DNA of 64,000 nucleotides. Origin: an uncultured Acetatifactor sp. Its GTDB lineage: Bacteria > Bacillota > Clostridia > Lachnospirales > Lachnospiraceae. A program made the translations under genes and the position numbers. Below, piece by piece: positions 44,430 to 53,368 of the stretch. A model generated the notes under the pieces. That model made no database searches, was not told the DNA's origin, and saw nothing but the letters and a program-made list of their open reading frames with translations. The stretch's first letter is position 1. Every line of letters starts with the position of its first letter. The stretch lies in contig CAJUQT010000012.1 of the NCBI GenBank assembly GCA_910588225.1, positions 22,771 to 86,770 on the forward strand. The letters run 5' to 3'.

Positions 44430-46483
44430 CACTTTTTTGACGACTTGTAAAAAACAGACTTCCTTCCCTGTTCTTTTCTGCCCAGAAGCAACGGCATGAA
44501 AATTCCGCCCTGTACCGTACGGTTCTGGAAACCATGGGGCTTTCCGCTGACAGTCTCGTACCAGTCCGCAAAGGGAACTCTGCCGGAGCTTTCCTCCAGG
44601 AACTTCAGAATACACCGTGCAAAGGCTTCTGTATTCTCTCCTCCGGCATCCATGGCAGCCGCCCACATCATCCAGTCACTCTTGCCGTATTCTGCCCTGA
44701 AATCCAGAGGCACACCGTAAATATTACACTTTTCGCGATAGTAGCGGGATTCCTTCTCATAGAATTCCGGCTCCCAGAGACCGGACCCGAAAATCAGATC
44801 CCATACCGCGTTATACTTCAGGCTCCAGCTTTCTCTGTCCCCGTCAAAGGTCAGTTTCGTATGATCCACCGCAAAAGCTCTGCTCGCCACATCTTTTGCC
44901 ATTTCGGCCGCCCTGTCATGATACTGTGCGGCTTCCTCCTCTCTTCCCGCCGCCCGCATCAGAATCGAATAAGCCTCCACCCCCATGACCGCCTTGACGG
45001 CGAGATTCACATTGTGTCCCAGATGTCCTGCAAAGTCATCTGTGCACAGCTGCTCTGCCGGATCGCTTCCGTATTGCAGAAGATACTTCACCCATTTTTC
45101 ATACAGAGGAAGATGATCCTGCCAGAGCTCTCTTCCTTCCTCCGGCTCCTGTCTCACCAGCTGCGCTGCCAGAATCAGGATATTGCCGCATTCCTCTACC
45201 GGCATCTGATTCTCATAGCAGTATACATCCACATTTCCCGGCATCTGGTAAAACATGGGATAGACATAGCCCTCCTCTTCTCCGCCGCCCAGCTCCCGGG
45301 CTGCCTGCCGGTAAGATGCCAGTCCGTATACCTGCCCGGTCACATAGGGATAACGGCCCACGTCGTGAGGCGCAAAATCATAATTCCACACAGGCATACC
45401 GGCGAACCGCAGCACCGGTCTCAGCATGGCACGCACCAGCTCCGGATTGTACAGAAAGAACAGCGGCGTGGAGGGATAGGTTACATCCACTGTTGCGGCA
45501 CAGCCATTGGAATGACATTCTTTGGAGATGAATACCACACTGCCATTCTCATCGGCAATCAGCTTGTGAGCCGCAATGGACTGTCTGTAAGCTGCCATAC
45601 AGATTTTCGTATAGGCCTCTCCAAAGGCCTCTGTCTCCCGGATCAGCTTCTCTTCAAACGCTCCGCATCTCTCCCGCAGAACCGCCCTCTCAGCAACAGC
45701 CTCCTCAATTGCCTGAAGTATCGTTTTCCCCTGTCTGGCCCAATAGCCGGGAAGCATCCTGCCGAAATAATTGACAGATGCAATATCATCATAAGCGGCC
45801 ACCAGAGAAGCAGTCTCACCTGCCCCGTCCTTCACAGAAAAGGCAAACTCCGCACACAGGCTGTGCCGCTCCGGAATATAATCTACCTTCCCGCCCCCAT
45901 TTCTCTCCGCCGCCAGGTACAGGTATCCCCAGTCAATGGTGATGCTGTCTCCGCTGTGTCCCAGAGGTCTCTGCTCCCTCAGACCAAGCCATGCGCTCTG
46001 CGCCTGCTCCAGGAAAAAGCTGCCCCCGCCGATTTTCTCAGTCTGATTTCTGTCACAGCACAACTCCCCGAAGAATTCCCATTTCACCTCTGCCTGATGC
46101 GCTTTCCCGTCCAGCGAACTGACTTCCATATCCAAATAGGAACAGGGTCTGGAAAGCACATCCAGCTCATCCAAAAGCAGCGGTGTCCAGAAGTTGATTG
46201 TCAGCGCCGCCCCTGCGGCTTCAAAACGGTACTTTGTGGAAAATGTCGTCACTTCTACATTCGTCTGCTCCATTGGCTGAGCCTCGCCCCGCCCCATAAA
46301 ACGATACTCTGCACCGTCAATCCTGACCAGACCTCTGATTCGCTTTCTTCTGCCGCTCCAATGCATGGTGTCCGCCTCGTACAGTCGGTCGCTGCCTGAC
46401 CATATATTAAAGTACGGGTCGCAGGTAATCAGGGGATGCGCCGGAAGCCGGCCGGCACCTTTCTGTTTTTTCTCACTATTCAT
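44426..46483 (-). CDS. Glutaminase-A-like four-domain protein (DUF5127/DUF4965/DUF1793 type)
   Basis: 685 residues, no signal peptide. N-terminal beta-sandwich (HPLITCDPYFNIWSGSDRL), then a middle block with HKLIADENGSVVFISKECHSNGCAATVDVTYPSTPLFF and a C-terminal helical toroid (WNYDFAPHDVGRYPYVTGQ; VYCYENQMPVEECGN; WMMWAAAMD). This domain set is annotated as glutaminase A in fungi, but its enzyme role in gut bacteria is unsettled; the toroid and the operon suggest a glycosidase. A clear AGGAGGG site precedes the ATG. Last gene of the sugar unit, 30 bases after the DUF1861 gene. Confidence 0.7.
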   Translation of the reverse strand: MNSEKKQKGAGRLPAHPLITCDPYFNIWSGSDRLYEADTMHWSGRRKRIRGLVRIDGAEYRFMGRGEAQPMEQTNVEVTTFSTKYRFEAAGAALTINFWTPLLLDELDVLSRPCSYLDMEVSSLDGKAHQAEVKWEFFGELCCDRNQTEKIGGGSFFLEQAQSAWLGLREQRPLGHSGDSITIDWGYLYLAAERNGGGKVDYIPERHSLCAEFAFSVKDGAGETASLVAAYDDIASVNYFGRMLPGYWARQGKTILQAIEEAVAERAVLRERCGAFEEKLIRETEAFGEAYTKICMAAYRQSIAAHKLIADENGSVVFISKECHSNGCAATVDVTYPSTPLFFLYNPELVRAMLRPVLRFAGMPVWNYDFAPHDVGRYPYVTGQVYGLASYRQAARELGGGEEEGYVYPMFYQMPGNVDVYCYENQMPVEECGNILILAAQLVRQEPEEGRELWQDHLPLYEKWVKYLLQYGSDPAEQLCTDDFAGHLGHNVNLAVKAVMGVEAYSILMRAAGREEEAAQYHDRAAEMAKDVASRAFAVDHTKLTFDGDRESWSLKYNAVWDLIFGSGLWEPEFYEKESRYYREKCNIYGVPLDFRAEYGKSDWMMWAAAMDAGGENTEAFARCILKFLEESSGRVPFADWYETVSGKPHGFQNRTVQGGIFMPLLLGRKEQGRKSVFYKSSKKC

Positions 46484-46513
46484 TTTGCCCTCCTGTTTAG
46501 TTCTGCAATTTTC

Positions 46514-47473
46514 TCATTTCATCTGTTCCGGGAAGCGATATCTCCCCTCAAAAGGATCTGCAATCACTATCCTGCCCTCTGCGGTGTCCGCCACGCCGCT
46601 GTAAAGGTCTATCCTGCCGTCCTCCCGAAGCCGGATGCCGGAAGAAAATACACAATCTGCAAGATCCGCTCTCTTTTCCGGCTGAACTGGATAGCTTTTC
46701 CGTGTACCGATGACCTTAATATCAGATGCCTGATAAGTCTCCGGATCGAACACAAAGGCAATGTTCAGATAAACCTGCCGGTCGATGCCGCTGCGCTTCT
46801 CATGATAGCATCTGTGTCCAATCACGCCCACCTTTCCTTCTTCCAGAAGAAAGCACTGATTGCAGCCTCCCCACTCGTCCTTTCCAAAAAGGCCCTCCAC
46901 GACCCTGGCCTGTTCCGGCACCTTGTCATCCAGTTCGCTGATATGATTGATAATCGTAAATCCAACCACAGCCTCACTTCCGTAAGCCTGTCTGACATGT
47001 TCCCCCCTGGGTCTTGAGAATACCCCTATCCGTCCGTCTTCCAATTCCACCATCCGGATATCCTTCATCCCTTTGGGACCTGTGGTATAGTAACGCAGGT
47101 GAAAAGGATCCTTTCCAGCATAAAACACCCCACAGAATCCGGCAAGCTTTCCTCCGGAATAATCCACTCTGGTCCCTCCAAGTACAAAGTCGCCCTGCAG
47201 TTTCACCACAAAGGGGTCCTCCAGCTGGTAAATCATGGATTCCGGCACTGTCTCCCAGATGTCCTTCCCCTTCTCTGAAAAGAGGCGCACCGTGGAGTTC
47301 GCCCATTCTTCCCTGCGCTCCACTCTCCCGAACAGATATCTTTTTCCTTCATACCTGAAGGGAAACGACGTATTGTAGACATCATATCCGTCTACCCCTT
47401 CAAAGGTCAGCAGATGGCTCTCGTAAACCGGTCCCTGCCGGTCAAAGTTCTCTCTCATCTCTCTGATATCCAT
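46514..47473 (-). CDS. DUF1861-family beta-propeller protein
   Basis: 319 residues from the ATG at 47473 (GGAGG site); the frame runs to 47533 but overlaps the upstream gene remnant. YNTSFPFRYEGKRYLFGRVE, YQLEDPFVVKLQGDFVLGG and VFSRPRGEHVRQAYGSE look like blades of a five-bladed propeller of the GH43/GH130-like type. Such folds act as glycosidases or phosphorylases on mannosides, arabinosides or fructosides, but the substrate here is unknown. Cytoplasmic, next to the DUF4965-type gene. Confidence 0.7.
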   Translation of the reverse strand: MDIREMRENFDRQGPVYESHLLTFEGVDGYDVYNTSFPFRYEGKRYLFGRVERREEWANSTVRLFSEKGKDIWETVPESMIYQLEDPFVVKLQGDFVLGGTRVDYSGGKLAGFCGVFYAGKDPFHLRYYTTGPKGMKDIRMVELEDGRIGVFSRPRGEHVRQAYGSEAVVGFTIINHISELDDKVPEQARVVEGLFGKDEWGGCNQCFLLEEGKVGVIGHRCYHEKRSGIDRQVYLNIAFVFDPETYQASDIKVIGTRKSYPVQPEKRADLADCVFSSGIRLREDGRIDLYSGVADTAEGRIVIADPFEGRYRFPEQMK

Positions 47474-47502
47474 ACTTTTCCTCCATTCCCGGAGCGTTAC
47501 GT

Positions 47503-47877
47503 CTAAACCTCCGCATAATTGGGCAGGAAACATCCGTTATCCGTCAGTATCCTCTGGAGCTCCCGCACCGGGATCTCCCTGACGGTACAGCTTCCGGCTG
47601 CCGCAAGATGAGCCGTCGTTCCCGCCGCCTGCCCCACGATATAACAGCCAGGCATCACGCGAATGGACGCCTGCACATAGTGATCACAGCTGACACACCT
47701 TCCCTCCACAAGCAGATTATCAAAATTCCTGACCACCAGACTTCGATAGGGAATGCCATAACTCTCCCCTTTGTCATATCGATACCTTTTGTAAACTTCA
47801 TATTTTATGGGTATCCCTCTGATAACTGAAACTGTCCATTTTCTTCCCTTCTCAAAATTCTTATTTTCCGCCGCAGC
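47503..47877 (-). pseudogene. C-terminal remnant of an FAD-dependent oxidoreductase
   Basis: An open stretch of 124 codons bounded upstream by TGA (47880-47878), with no good start. It contains SYGIPYRSL, NLLVEGRCVS, ASIRVMPGCYIVGQAAGTTA and the final VRELQRIL..GCFLP, which together match the C-terminal third of FAD_oxidored-type enzymes of about 450-600 residues. The dinucleotide-binding N-terminus (GxGxxG) is absent. It sits between the GH105 and DUF1861 genes, so it once may have belonged to this sugar pathway. Confidence 0.75.
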
Positions 47878-48025
47878 TCAGCTTCTTGCCAATCTGTGGC
47901 GGGATTTCCACATAGCCCACTACATCGTCTTATAAGAAGGCTCGACTCTGTCTGGTACCACATTACCATTGCGTACAGAAGAACATAAAATACTTCATGG
48001 TACTGTACGGTAAACTTGAAAAGAT

Positions 48026-50365
48026 TTATGGCAGCTTCATCATCTCGGCCGCCGCCATCATCACAATTCCCGTGCCGTGGTCATCGTTTTTCTTAGCCGG
48101 AAGCTGCATATAATACTCCGCCTCCTTCGCACAGCCGGACCCCAGGCACACGCCGTACACATCCCCAATGGCATCCACGGAATACTGCAGCAGCGCGGTC
48201 CAGGCTTTCCTGATACAGGGCAGGAATTTTTCCGCCTCCAGCCATCCCCGGTTCACTCCCCGGGTGATACTCAGCAGGAACATGGCCGTACAGGATGTCT
48301 CCTGATAGGAATCCGGCCGGTTGAGCACCTGATGCCACATTCCGGAAGGGTCCTGACAGGCCAGAATTCCCTGCATAAATCTCCGATACAGATGCAGTTC
48401 CTCCTCCCAATGTGGATTGTCCTGAGGCAAAAGGGACAAAATCTCTGTGAGCGTCACGGCAATCCAGCCATTTCCCCGTCCCCAGGGAATTCCGCTCATC
48501 CGCTCTTCCTCCGGGAAGTAGATATGGGAAAAAATCTGTTCCTCCTCTATCCAGAGCCGTCTCCGGAAGCCCTCCACCTGCAGATGGACCTCATCCTCAT
48601 ACTTTTTGTCCCCGGTCAGCCGGTACAGTCTGGCCAGAAAAGGACAACTCATATACAGATCGTCCGCCCACATGGTCCTGACCCGGAAGTAAGTTCTGTC
48701 CGGGAATCTGGGGATATGGGTCATCACCGCATTCCCCACCGCATGAATCACCGAAAGCAGCGCCGGATTTCCCGTCATCTCGTAAGTCTCAATCAGGGAC
48801 ACGCCGATGGTTCCGCAGGCGTCCAGATCCGGAAGTCCCCAGGCTCTGGGAGTCAGCGTTGGATCGCCGAACTGCTCCTTATCCCAGTCCTTGTAGTCAA
48901 AATAGTCCGCCATGGTCTGAATGCTGTCCAGATAATACCGAAGATGCTCCATATTCCCGGTGGTCTTCGCGGCATGCATCAGACCGTGCAGTCCCACCTG
49001 AACCGCATAGAACCACTGTCCGAAGAAGATACCGTCCCGATAAGGCCTGATATAGGCATCCTTCTGTGGAATACGCCAGAAGGCATGTTCATAGTTGCCC
49101 AGAGGGTAAGGACGCTGAAACTGTATCTTCTGTTCCGGTGCAAACGGAATCACCAGCGGATTTCCAACCTCCGTCACATAAGGTCCTGTCACAATCCACC
49201 GGGCAGGCCCTCTGTTCCCGATCTGCACAAACGGTACTCTGTTTATTGCTTTGCCATCTATAGTTTTCCCGTCTGCCGTTTCTCTGTTTGTAGTTCCGGT
49301 ACTTGTGGTTTCTCCGTTTGGCGTTTTGCCATTTGTTATTCCGTTTAGCTTCTTCCCACTTGCCTCCTGCACGTCAGCCTCCGCATACACGGCGGCCTCC
49401 ATCCACCAGTCCTTTCCCTGGCGGGGCAGCTTTACCAGAAGTTCCGTCTCTTTACCATTTCCTGTAATGGAAATCTCCGTCTCCCTGCCATCGGAAATTT
49501 CATGGATTTTTCCCTCTGTAAATACACGGACGCTGCCGGAGGCCGTAATCCTCAGCACATATTTCTCCCCTTCCCGGCCCTGTATATAGCTCAGCGCATA
49601 GGCACAACCCTGGCTGTCACCGTACACTTCCTGAAAATCCACCCGGTTCCCCAGCGCGTCTTTTTTCCATCTGGGCTCCCATTGCACCCTGTCTCCGGAG
49701 GACAGCTGCGGCCTGTCATCATAGCCGATCTCTCCACGCTCTATGGCATCTTCCAGATAACGGGTATCAGCTTCCCCGGGCAGCGGTCCGATATGTGCAA
49801 ATCCCTCTGTTCCTTCCATCTCTTCAAAAGGCAAAGTGGGACGCACTGACAAAAGGTAATCTCTGGTCCACCGGAAGGGGTATCGGGGATAGGCAATATA
49901 GAGCAGAAGCCCCCAGTTATTCTCTCCCTTAGTGCATTTCATCAGCAAATCATTTCTCCCTTTTTGCAGCCGTACCTCCACGAAGGCGTAATCAGCTTCT
50001 CCTTTTACCGCGGACAAAGGTTTTTCCAATCCCTTACCATTGTATACCTCCTGACCGTTCAGCCAGATCTTTACATTTCCTGCAATGGTAAGCGCCGCCT
50101 CTGAGTCCCGGTCCGCCATGGCCCAGGTTCTGATATAGGCTATATCTCCCGTCTTCGCCTGGGGATAGGTCCAATTCAGATCCAGCTGTGCCATCTGAGA
50201 GATTGGTTTTAATGCCATATGCTCCTGTTTCAGATAAGGGCGCAGAGTCAATTCCACCCGCGACCGATGCACCAGCATTCTCTCGCTGATCAGACGGATG
50301 ACTTCCTCCGGCTCCCGAAATCCCTTTTCATAGGCTGAATCTTCTCTCTGCAAAATTTCATTCAT
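48026..50365 (-). CDS. GH105-type unsaturated uronyl hydrolase with N-terminal accessory domains
   Basis: Releases 4,5-unsaturated uronic acid from oligosaccharides made by polysaccharide lyases. 779 residues from the ATG at 50365 (GAGAGG site). The N-terminal half is beta-rich with a lectin-like module (IAGNVKIWLNGQEVYNG; KGRNDLLMKCTKGENNWG). The C-terminal half is an (alpha/alpha)6 barrel with MWADDLYMSCPFLARLY, RGNGWIAVTLTEIL and QETSCTAMF, matching GH105/GH88. A pentapeptide repeat (about 334-371, NGKTx-like) sits between. No signal peptide. It has its own probable promoter at 50399-50427. Confidence 0.85.
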   Translation of the reverse strand: MNEILQREDSAYEKGFREPEEVIRLISERMLVHRSRVELTLRPYLKQEHMALKPISQMAQLDLNWTYPQAKTGDIAYIRTWAMADRDSEAALTIAGNVKIWLNGQEVYNGKGLEKPLSAVKGEADYAFVEVRLQKGRNDLLMKCTKGENNWGLLLYIAYPRYPFRWTRDYLLSVRPTLPFEEMEGTEGFAHIGPLPGEADTRYLEDAIERGEIGYDDRPQLSSGDRVQWEPRWKKDALGNRVDFQEVYGDSQGCAYALSYIQGREGEKYVLRITASGSVRVFTEGKIHEISDGRETEISITGNGKETELLVKLPRQGKDWWMEAAVYAEADVQEASGKKLNGITNGKTPNGETTSTGTTNRETADGKTIDGKAINRVPFVQIGNRGPARWIVTGPYVTEVGNPLVIPFAPEQKIQFQRPYPLGNYEHAFWRIPQKDAYIRPYRDGIFFGQWFYAVQVGLHGLMHAAKTTGNMEHLRYYLDSIQTMADYFDYKDWDKEQFGDPTLTPRAWGLPDLDACGTIGVSLIETYEMTGNPALLSVIHAVGNAVMTHIPRFPDRTYFRVRTMWADDLYMSCPFLARLYRLTGDKKYEDEVHLQVEGFRRRLWIEEEQIFSHIYFPEEERMSGIPWGRGNGWIAVTLTEILSLLPQDNPHWEEELHLYRRFMQGILACQDPSGMWHQVLNRPDSYQETSCTAMFLLSITRGVNRGWLEAEKFLPCIRKAWTALLQYSVDAIGDVYGVCLGSGCAKEAEYYMQLPAKKNDDHGTGIVMMAAAEMMKLP
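49243..49345 (-). repeat. In-frame 15-bp tandem repeat inside the GH105 gene
   Basis: About seven diverged 15-base units on the plus strand, e.g. TTTGCCATCTATAGT, TTTCCCGTCTGCCGT, TTCTCCGTTTGGCGT, TTTGCCATTTGTTAT. They encode the pentapeptides NGKTP, NGETT, STGTT, NRETA, DGKTI, DGKAI. Confidence 0.75.
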
Positions 50366-50398
50366 AAATTTACCTCTCGTCTGCGTTCTACACATACC

Positions 50399-50427
50399 AT
50401 TTTATTACAATCTTTTCGTTTTTCCAA
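50399..50427 (-). promoter_or_regulatory. Promoter of the GH105 gene
   Basis: Minus strand -35 TTGGAA (50427-50422), 17-base spacer, -10 TAAAAT (50404-50399). Upstream, CCAGTCAGG (50446-50454) pairs with CCTGACCGG (50476-50484), a stem that could end the preceding transcript. Confidence 0.5.
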
Positions 50428-50559
50428 ACAGAAACTGTTGTATATCCAGTCAGGAGTATTCAATTTTCATGCCACCCTGACCGGCTATAAGTTATTTCAT
50501 TTTTTACAGAAAGCGTATAATATGCTTTCATGGAACTGACCCTGAACAGTACGGCAATT

Positions 50560-53121
50560 TTACTCACTGGCCGGATAAGTCCACTGCGTGACCGTAAATC
50601 CGGGACAGGTATAGTTAAAACGGCCGCTGCCATAGCGGGAATGCAGATAAGGACAATTCACCAGATCATCCGGAATCTCCACCTGCCGTCCGTCGACCAG
50701 GAAACCTTCCGTCAGTCCGAATTCCAGTCTGCCGCTGCCCGGAGAGGCGAAGCAAAACTGCTCTCCCTCCCGGACAATTTCCGCCATAGTCATCTTCTTT
50801 CGGAAGTCCTCAAAGCTGCCGTCCTCCCGTCTGCTGCCGCATTCTGCCATCCACACAGTCTCGTTGCCGTCGCTGACCAGTTCCCGTCCGGCGTAAGCCC
50901 CTTCTCTGCGGAAGGAGTGAGGTGTACTGGAGTAAATCCCCACATAACTGTCCCCCTTACGGCCAAAGGTCCATCCCGCTTCGGATACCACTTCGTCAAA
51001 CTTCCTGGCATTGAAATGGCAGTGGGTCATCCAGATATCCGGGTTGTTCACATTGTGCCATATCACCGCCAGAGTACGTCCATGCATCAGCACACGGGGC
51101 AGAAATGCCTGGCCGGCCCAGTAATCCGGACGCAGTCCGCTGCCCTCCGCCACATTGTTGGGCGAGGAGAAGAACAGGGAAATGTCGCCTGGCAGGACAA
51201 TCATGGCAGAGATAAAGTGCATGTCGCACATTCCCACATTGTGATCCCGAACACCGCCAATCATGTACTCCGGCGTACGGCGGATGGTAAAGTCCGCGTT
51301 GTGCTTGTCAAAGTGCATGATTCCCTCTTTAAAGGTAAAGGTTGCCGGCGTAAAATTATCCGCCAGCTCGCAGAGTGCCCTGGGAGGCACATAATAGCTG
51401 AAGGCCATCTCCTGGTGGGCAAAATTCACATTTGCAGGCGCATTGCCGAAATAAAGCCAGAACAATCCGTTGATGCCGCTGGACAGTCTGCTCCTCAGCG
51501 GTTTATTGTAACTACGCCCTCTGGGTGTGGCCATCACACCTTCAAAATTGCTTACCGCAAAGATAAAGGTTATGAAGTCCAGAAGTACATTCACCATATT
51601 GCGCAGAGGGTATTCTTCCATGGGCAGCACTTCCCGCAGCACCAAAAGCGCCGACAGTGTCACAGGCAAATAAGAATCCGAATGCGGTTCGTCAAAACCT
51701 GCGCGGCAGCGCTGATTCAGCCACTCCACCAGGTGCATACGCCCTTTTAGAGAGTGGTACATGCCGTTCTGACCGCAATTGGTAAAGATATCCTCCGGAT
51801 ACAGCAGTCCTGCCAGATACTCGCATACATGGAACCCAATGCGGTGATTCTCCGAGCAGTAGAACATGGAAGAAGTTCCCGGCTCATCCACCCAGTAGCG
51901 GAACCCCAGCGCCGCCTCCTTCACCATCCGGACAATCTCTCTGTCCAGCAGTCCTCTCCCTCTGTCCTCCCACATCAGCCACAATAAGGGCAGAAGGTCA
52001 AAGTCGGCACAGTCCGCTCTGGTCTCAATCTTGTGACACATGGCTTTGATCTTATCCTGATCTATCTCTCCTGCACGCCCCAGACGATACAGTCCCAGAG
52101 CATTCCCCCTCTCTGCCAGGCGCTCCAGTGTCTGCTGCCTTCTCTCTTCAAAATGTTCCCAGCCGGGGAAGGGCTCCATGGTCTGCATCACGGAGAAATC
52201 CAGTGTCTTCTCCGTCAAAAGGGTCCCGTCAGGCAGTTTCCAGGCCATATGTACCGCATAGTCTCCCGGATCGCCCACTCCCTCCAGCGCAATATTTCCG
52301 TCTTCATTCACCGCATATTCCGCAGCTTCCTCCATTCCTGCGACCAGTGAGAGTAAATCCTTTCCCTCCGCAGTCGAAACCTGCAGCTCTACCAGACAAT
52401 GGGAAAGCGGATATCCGCCTATATGCACTTTCGGCGTTTCTCCCAGCACATAGCTGTCGTCTTCCATATGGGTTTCCAACTGACTGCGGAAGATTTCTCC
52501 CCGTACTTCCTCCGCCATGTTCAGCGGTACCCCGGCGCTCACGGCAGCCTCACAGGAGACCAGCTCCATACTGAAACTGATGCCGGTTCCCCGGTCCACC
52601 TTTCCAGTGACGGCAACCAGGGTATTTCTGCCTGCCCGCAGTTTCAGCGTCACCATCTCACAGTTGGGATTCACTACATGTTCAAACACATAGCGCCGGG
52701 GACGTTTTCTGGCATGAATATCCGTATTATTGTATACAAGACTGCCGTTCAGAAGCATCAGAAGTCTGCACTCCTGCATCCGCACTGTAATCTCTTGATC
52801 ACATTCGCTGTCCAGCTCCAGATATATGGGCATCATAGCCAGTTTTTCCATAATGTAATAATGTCCGTCCGCATATCTGGGTGACTGTGCATCACACACG
52901 GTCCATTTTCCTTCCATTCCACAGAGGGTAAAGGAATCAAATTCCCGGAACTCCTTCTGCTCCAAATCCGCCTGCGCCTGCGCAAGCATCTCTTCCACAT
53001 AAGCCCGTATGGCCTGACCTGTACGCTCCCCCTGATAATCCTTCTCCAGAACTCCCGCCACCATAAACGGACGGATGGGATTTCCCGGAACCAGTTTCTG
53101 ATTAAAATATGTATCCAGCAT
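50560..53121 (-). CDS. Uncharacterized 853-residue protein, probable polysaccharide lyase or glycosidase
   Basis: No named family recognised. The N-terminal third is beta-rich with ECRLLMLLNGSLVYNN and LKLRAGRNTLVAVTGKVDRG, close in pattern to the accessory module of the GH105 protein next door. The middle (about 330-600) is helical like an (alpha/alpha) toroid, with SENHRIGFHVCEYLAG, GFDEPHSDSYLPVT and ATPRGRSYNK; the C-terminus is a beta-sandwich (HFNARKFDEVVSEAG). This order resembles heparinase-like polysaccharide lyases. No signal peptide, so it would act on imported oligosaccharides. The start uses AGGAG from the hairpin repeat copy B. Confidence 0.65.
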   Translation of the reverse strand: MLDTYFNQKLVPGNPIRPFMVAGVLEKDYQGERTGQAIRAYVEEMLAQAQADLEQKEFREFDSFTLCGMEGKWTVCDAQSPRYADGHYYIMEKLAMMPIYLELDSECDQEITVRMQECRLLMLLNGSLVYNNTDIHARKRPRRYVFEHVVNPNCEMVTLKLRAGRNTLVAVTGKVDRGTGISFSMELVSCEAAVSAGVPLNMAEEVRGEIFRSQLETHMEDDSYVLGETPKVHIGGYPLSHCLVELQVSTAEGKDLLSLVAGMEEAAEYAVNEDGNIALEGVGDPGDYAVHMAWKLPDGTLLTEKTLDFSVMQTMEPFPGWEHFEERRQQTLERLAERGNALGLYRLGRAGEIDQDKIKAMCHKIETRADCADFDLLPLLWLMWEDRGRGLLDREIVRMVKEAALGFRYWVDEPGTSSMFYCSENHRIGFHVCEYLAGLLYPEDIFTNCGQNGMYHSLKGRMHLVEWLNQRCRAGFDEPHSDSYLPVTLSALLVLREVLPMEEYPLRNMVNVLLDFITFIFAVSNFEGVMATPRGRSYNKPLRSRLSSGINGLFWLYFGNAPANVNFAHQEMAFSYYVPPRALCELADNFTPATFTFKEGIMHFDKHNADFTIRRTPEYMIGGVRDHNVGMCDMHFISAMIVLPGDISLFFSSPNNVAEGSGLRPDYWAGQAFLPRVLMHGRTLAVIWHNVNNPDIWMTHCHFNARKFDEVVSEAGWTFGRKGDSYVGIYSSTPHSFRREGAYAGRELVSDGNETVWMAECGSRREDGSFEDFRKKMTMAEIVREGEQFCFASPGSGRLEFGLTEGFLVDGRQVEIPDDLVNCPYLHSRYGSGRFNYTCPGFTVTQWTYPASE

Positions 53122-53129
53122 ATACTATC

Positions 53130-53245
53130 TCCTATTCCAGTTCCGTACCAGCCCCTCCTGTACCCAATTATCGGCTGAGAATTTCCGGCCGTGAAGTACA
53201 TCCGTCCGTAAATCCTCCGGGGTACTGTATGGGCTGGTACTGTTT
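53130..53245 (-). repeat. Hairpin repeat with ribosome-site tail, full-length copy B
   Basis: Arm GTACCAGCCC (about 53144-53153) pairs with GGGCTGGTAC (53231-53240); inner GTACCC pairs with GGGGTAC. The core aligns gap-free to copy A (27.7 kb), sharing GAGAA, TTCCGGCCG, CGTCCGTAA and GGGGTACTG. The tail GGAACTGGAATAGGAG is the ribosome site of the 853-residue gene. Confidence 0.8.
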
Positions 53246-53291
53246 TATTCCAGTTCCGTACCAGCCCCTCCTGTACCCAATTATCGGCTGA
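53246..53291 (-). repeat. Exact 46-bp duplicate of the end of copy B
   Basis: 53246-53291 is identical to 53133-53178 (arm, GTACCC and tail), 113 bases apart. Here the tail is followed by AAAACAG instead of GGAG, so it does not form a ribosome site. Confidence 0.85.
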
Positions 53292-53313
53292 TACTGTTTT
53301 TTCTCCAGGGTAC

Positions 53314-53352
53314 AGAAAACGCAAGCCGCACCGAATGCATGCCTGCGTTTCT
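53314..53352 (-). terminator. Hairpin after the second solute-binding protein
   Basis: AGAAAACGCA (from 53314) pairs with TGCGTTTCT (to 53352) with further GC pairing inside; a run of six T occurs about 15 bases later on the minus strand. It separates the importer genes from the enzyme genes. Confidence 0.5.
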
Positions 53353-53368
53353 CTGCACTGTGTGGAAA

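Noticed and set aside
49238..49380. The GH105 repeat as a CRISPR-like array
   Set aside because: Units are 15 bases, diverged, unspaced and in frame with the protein.
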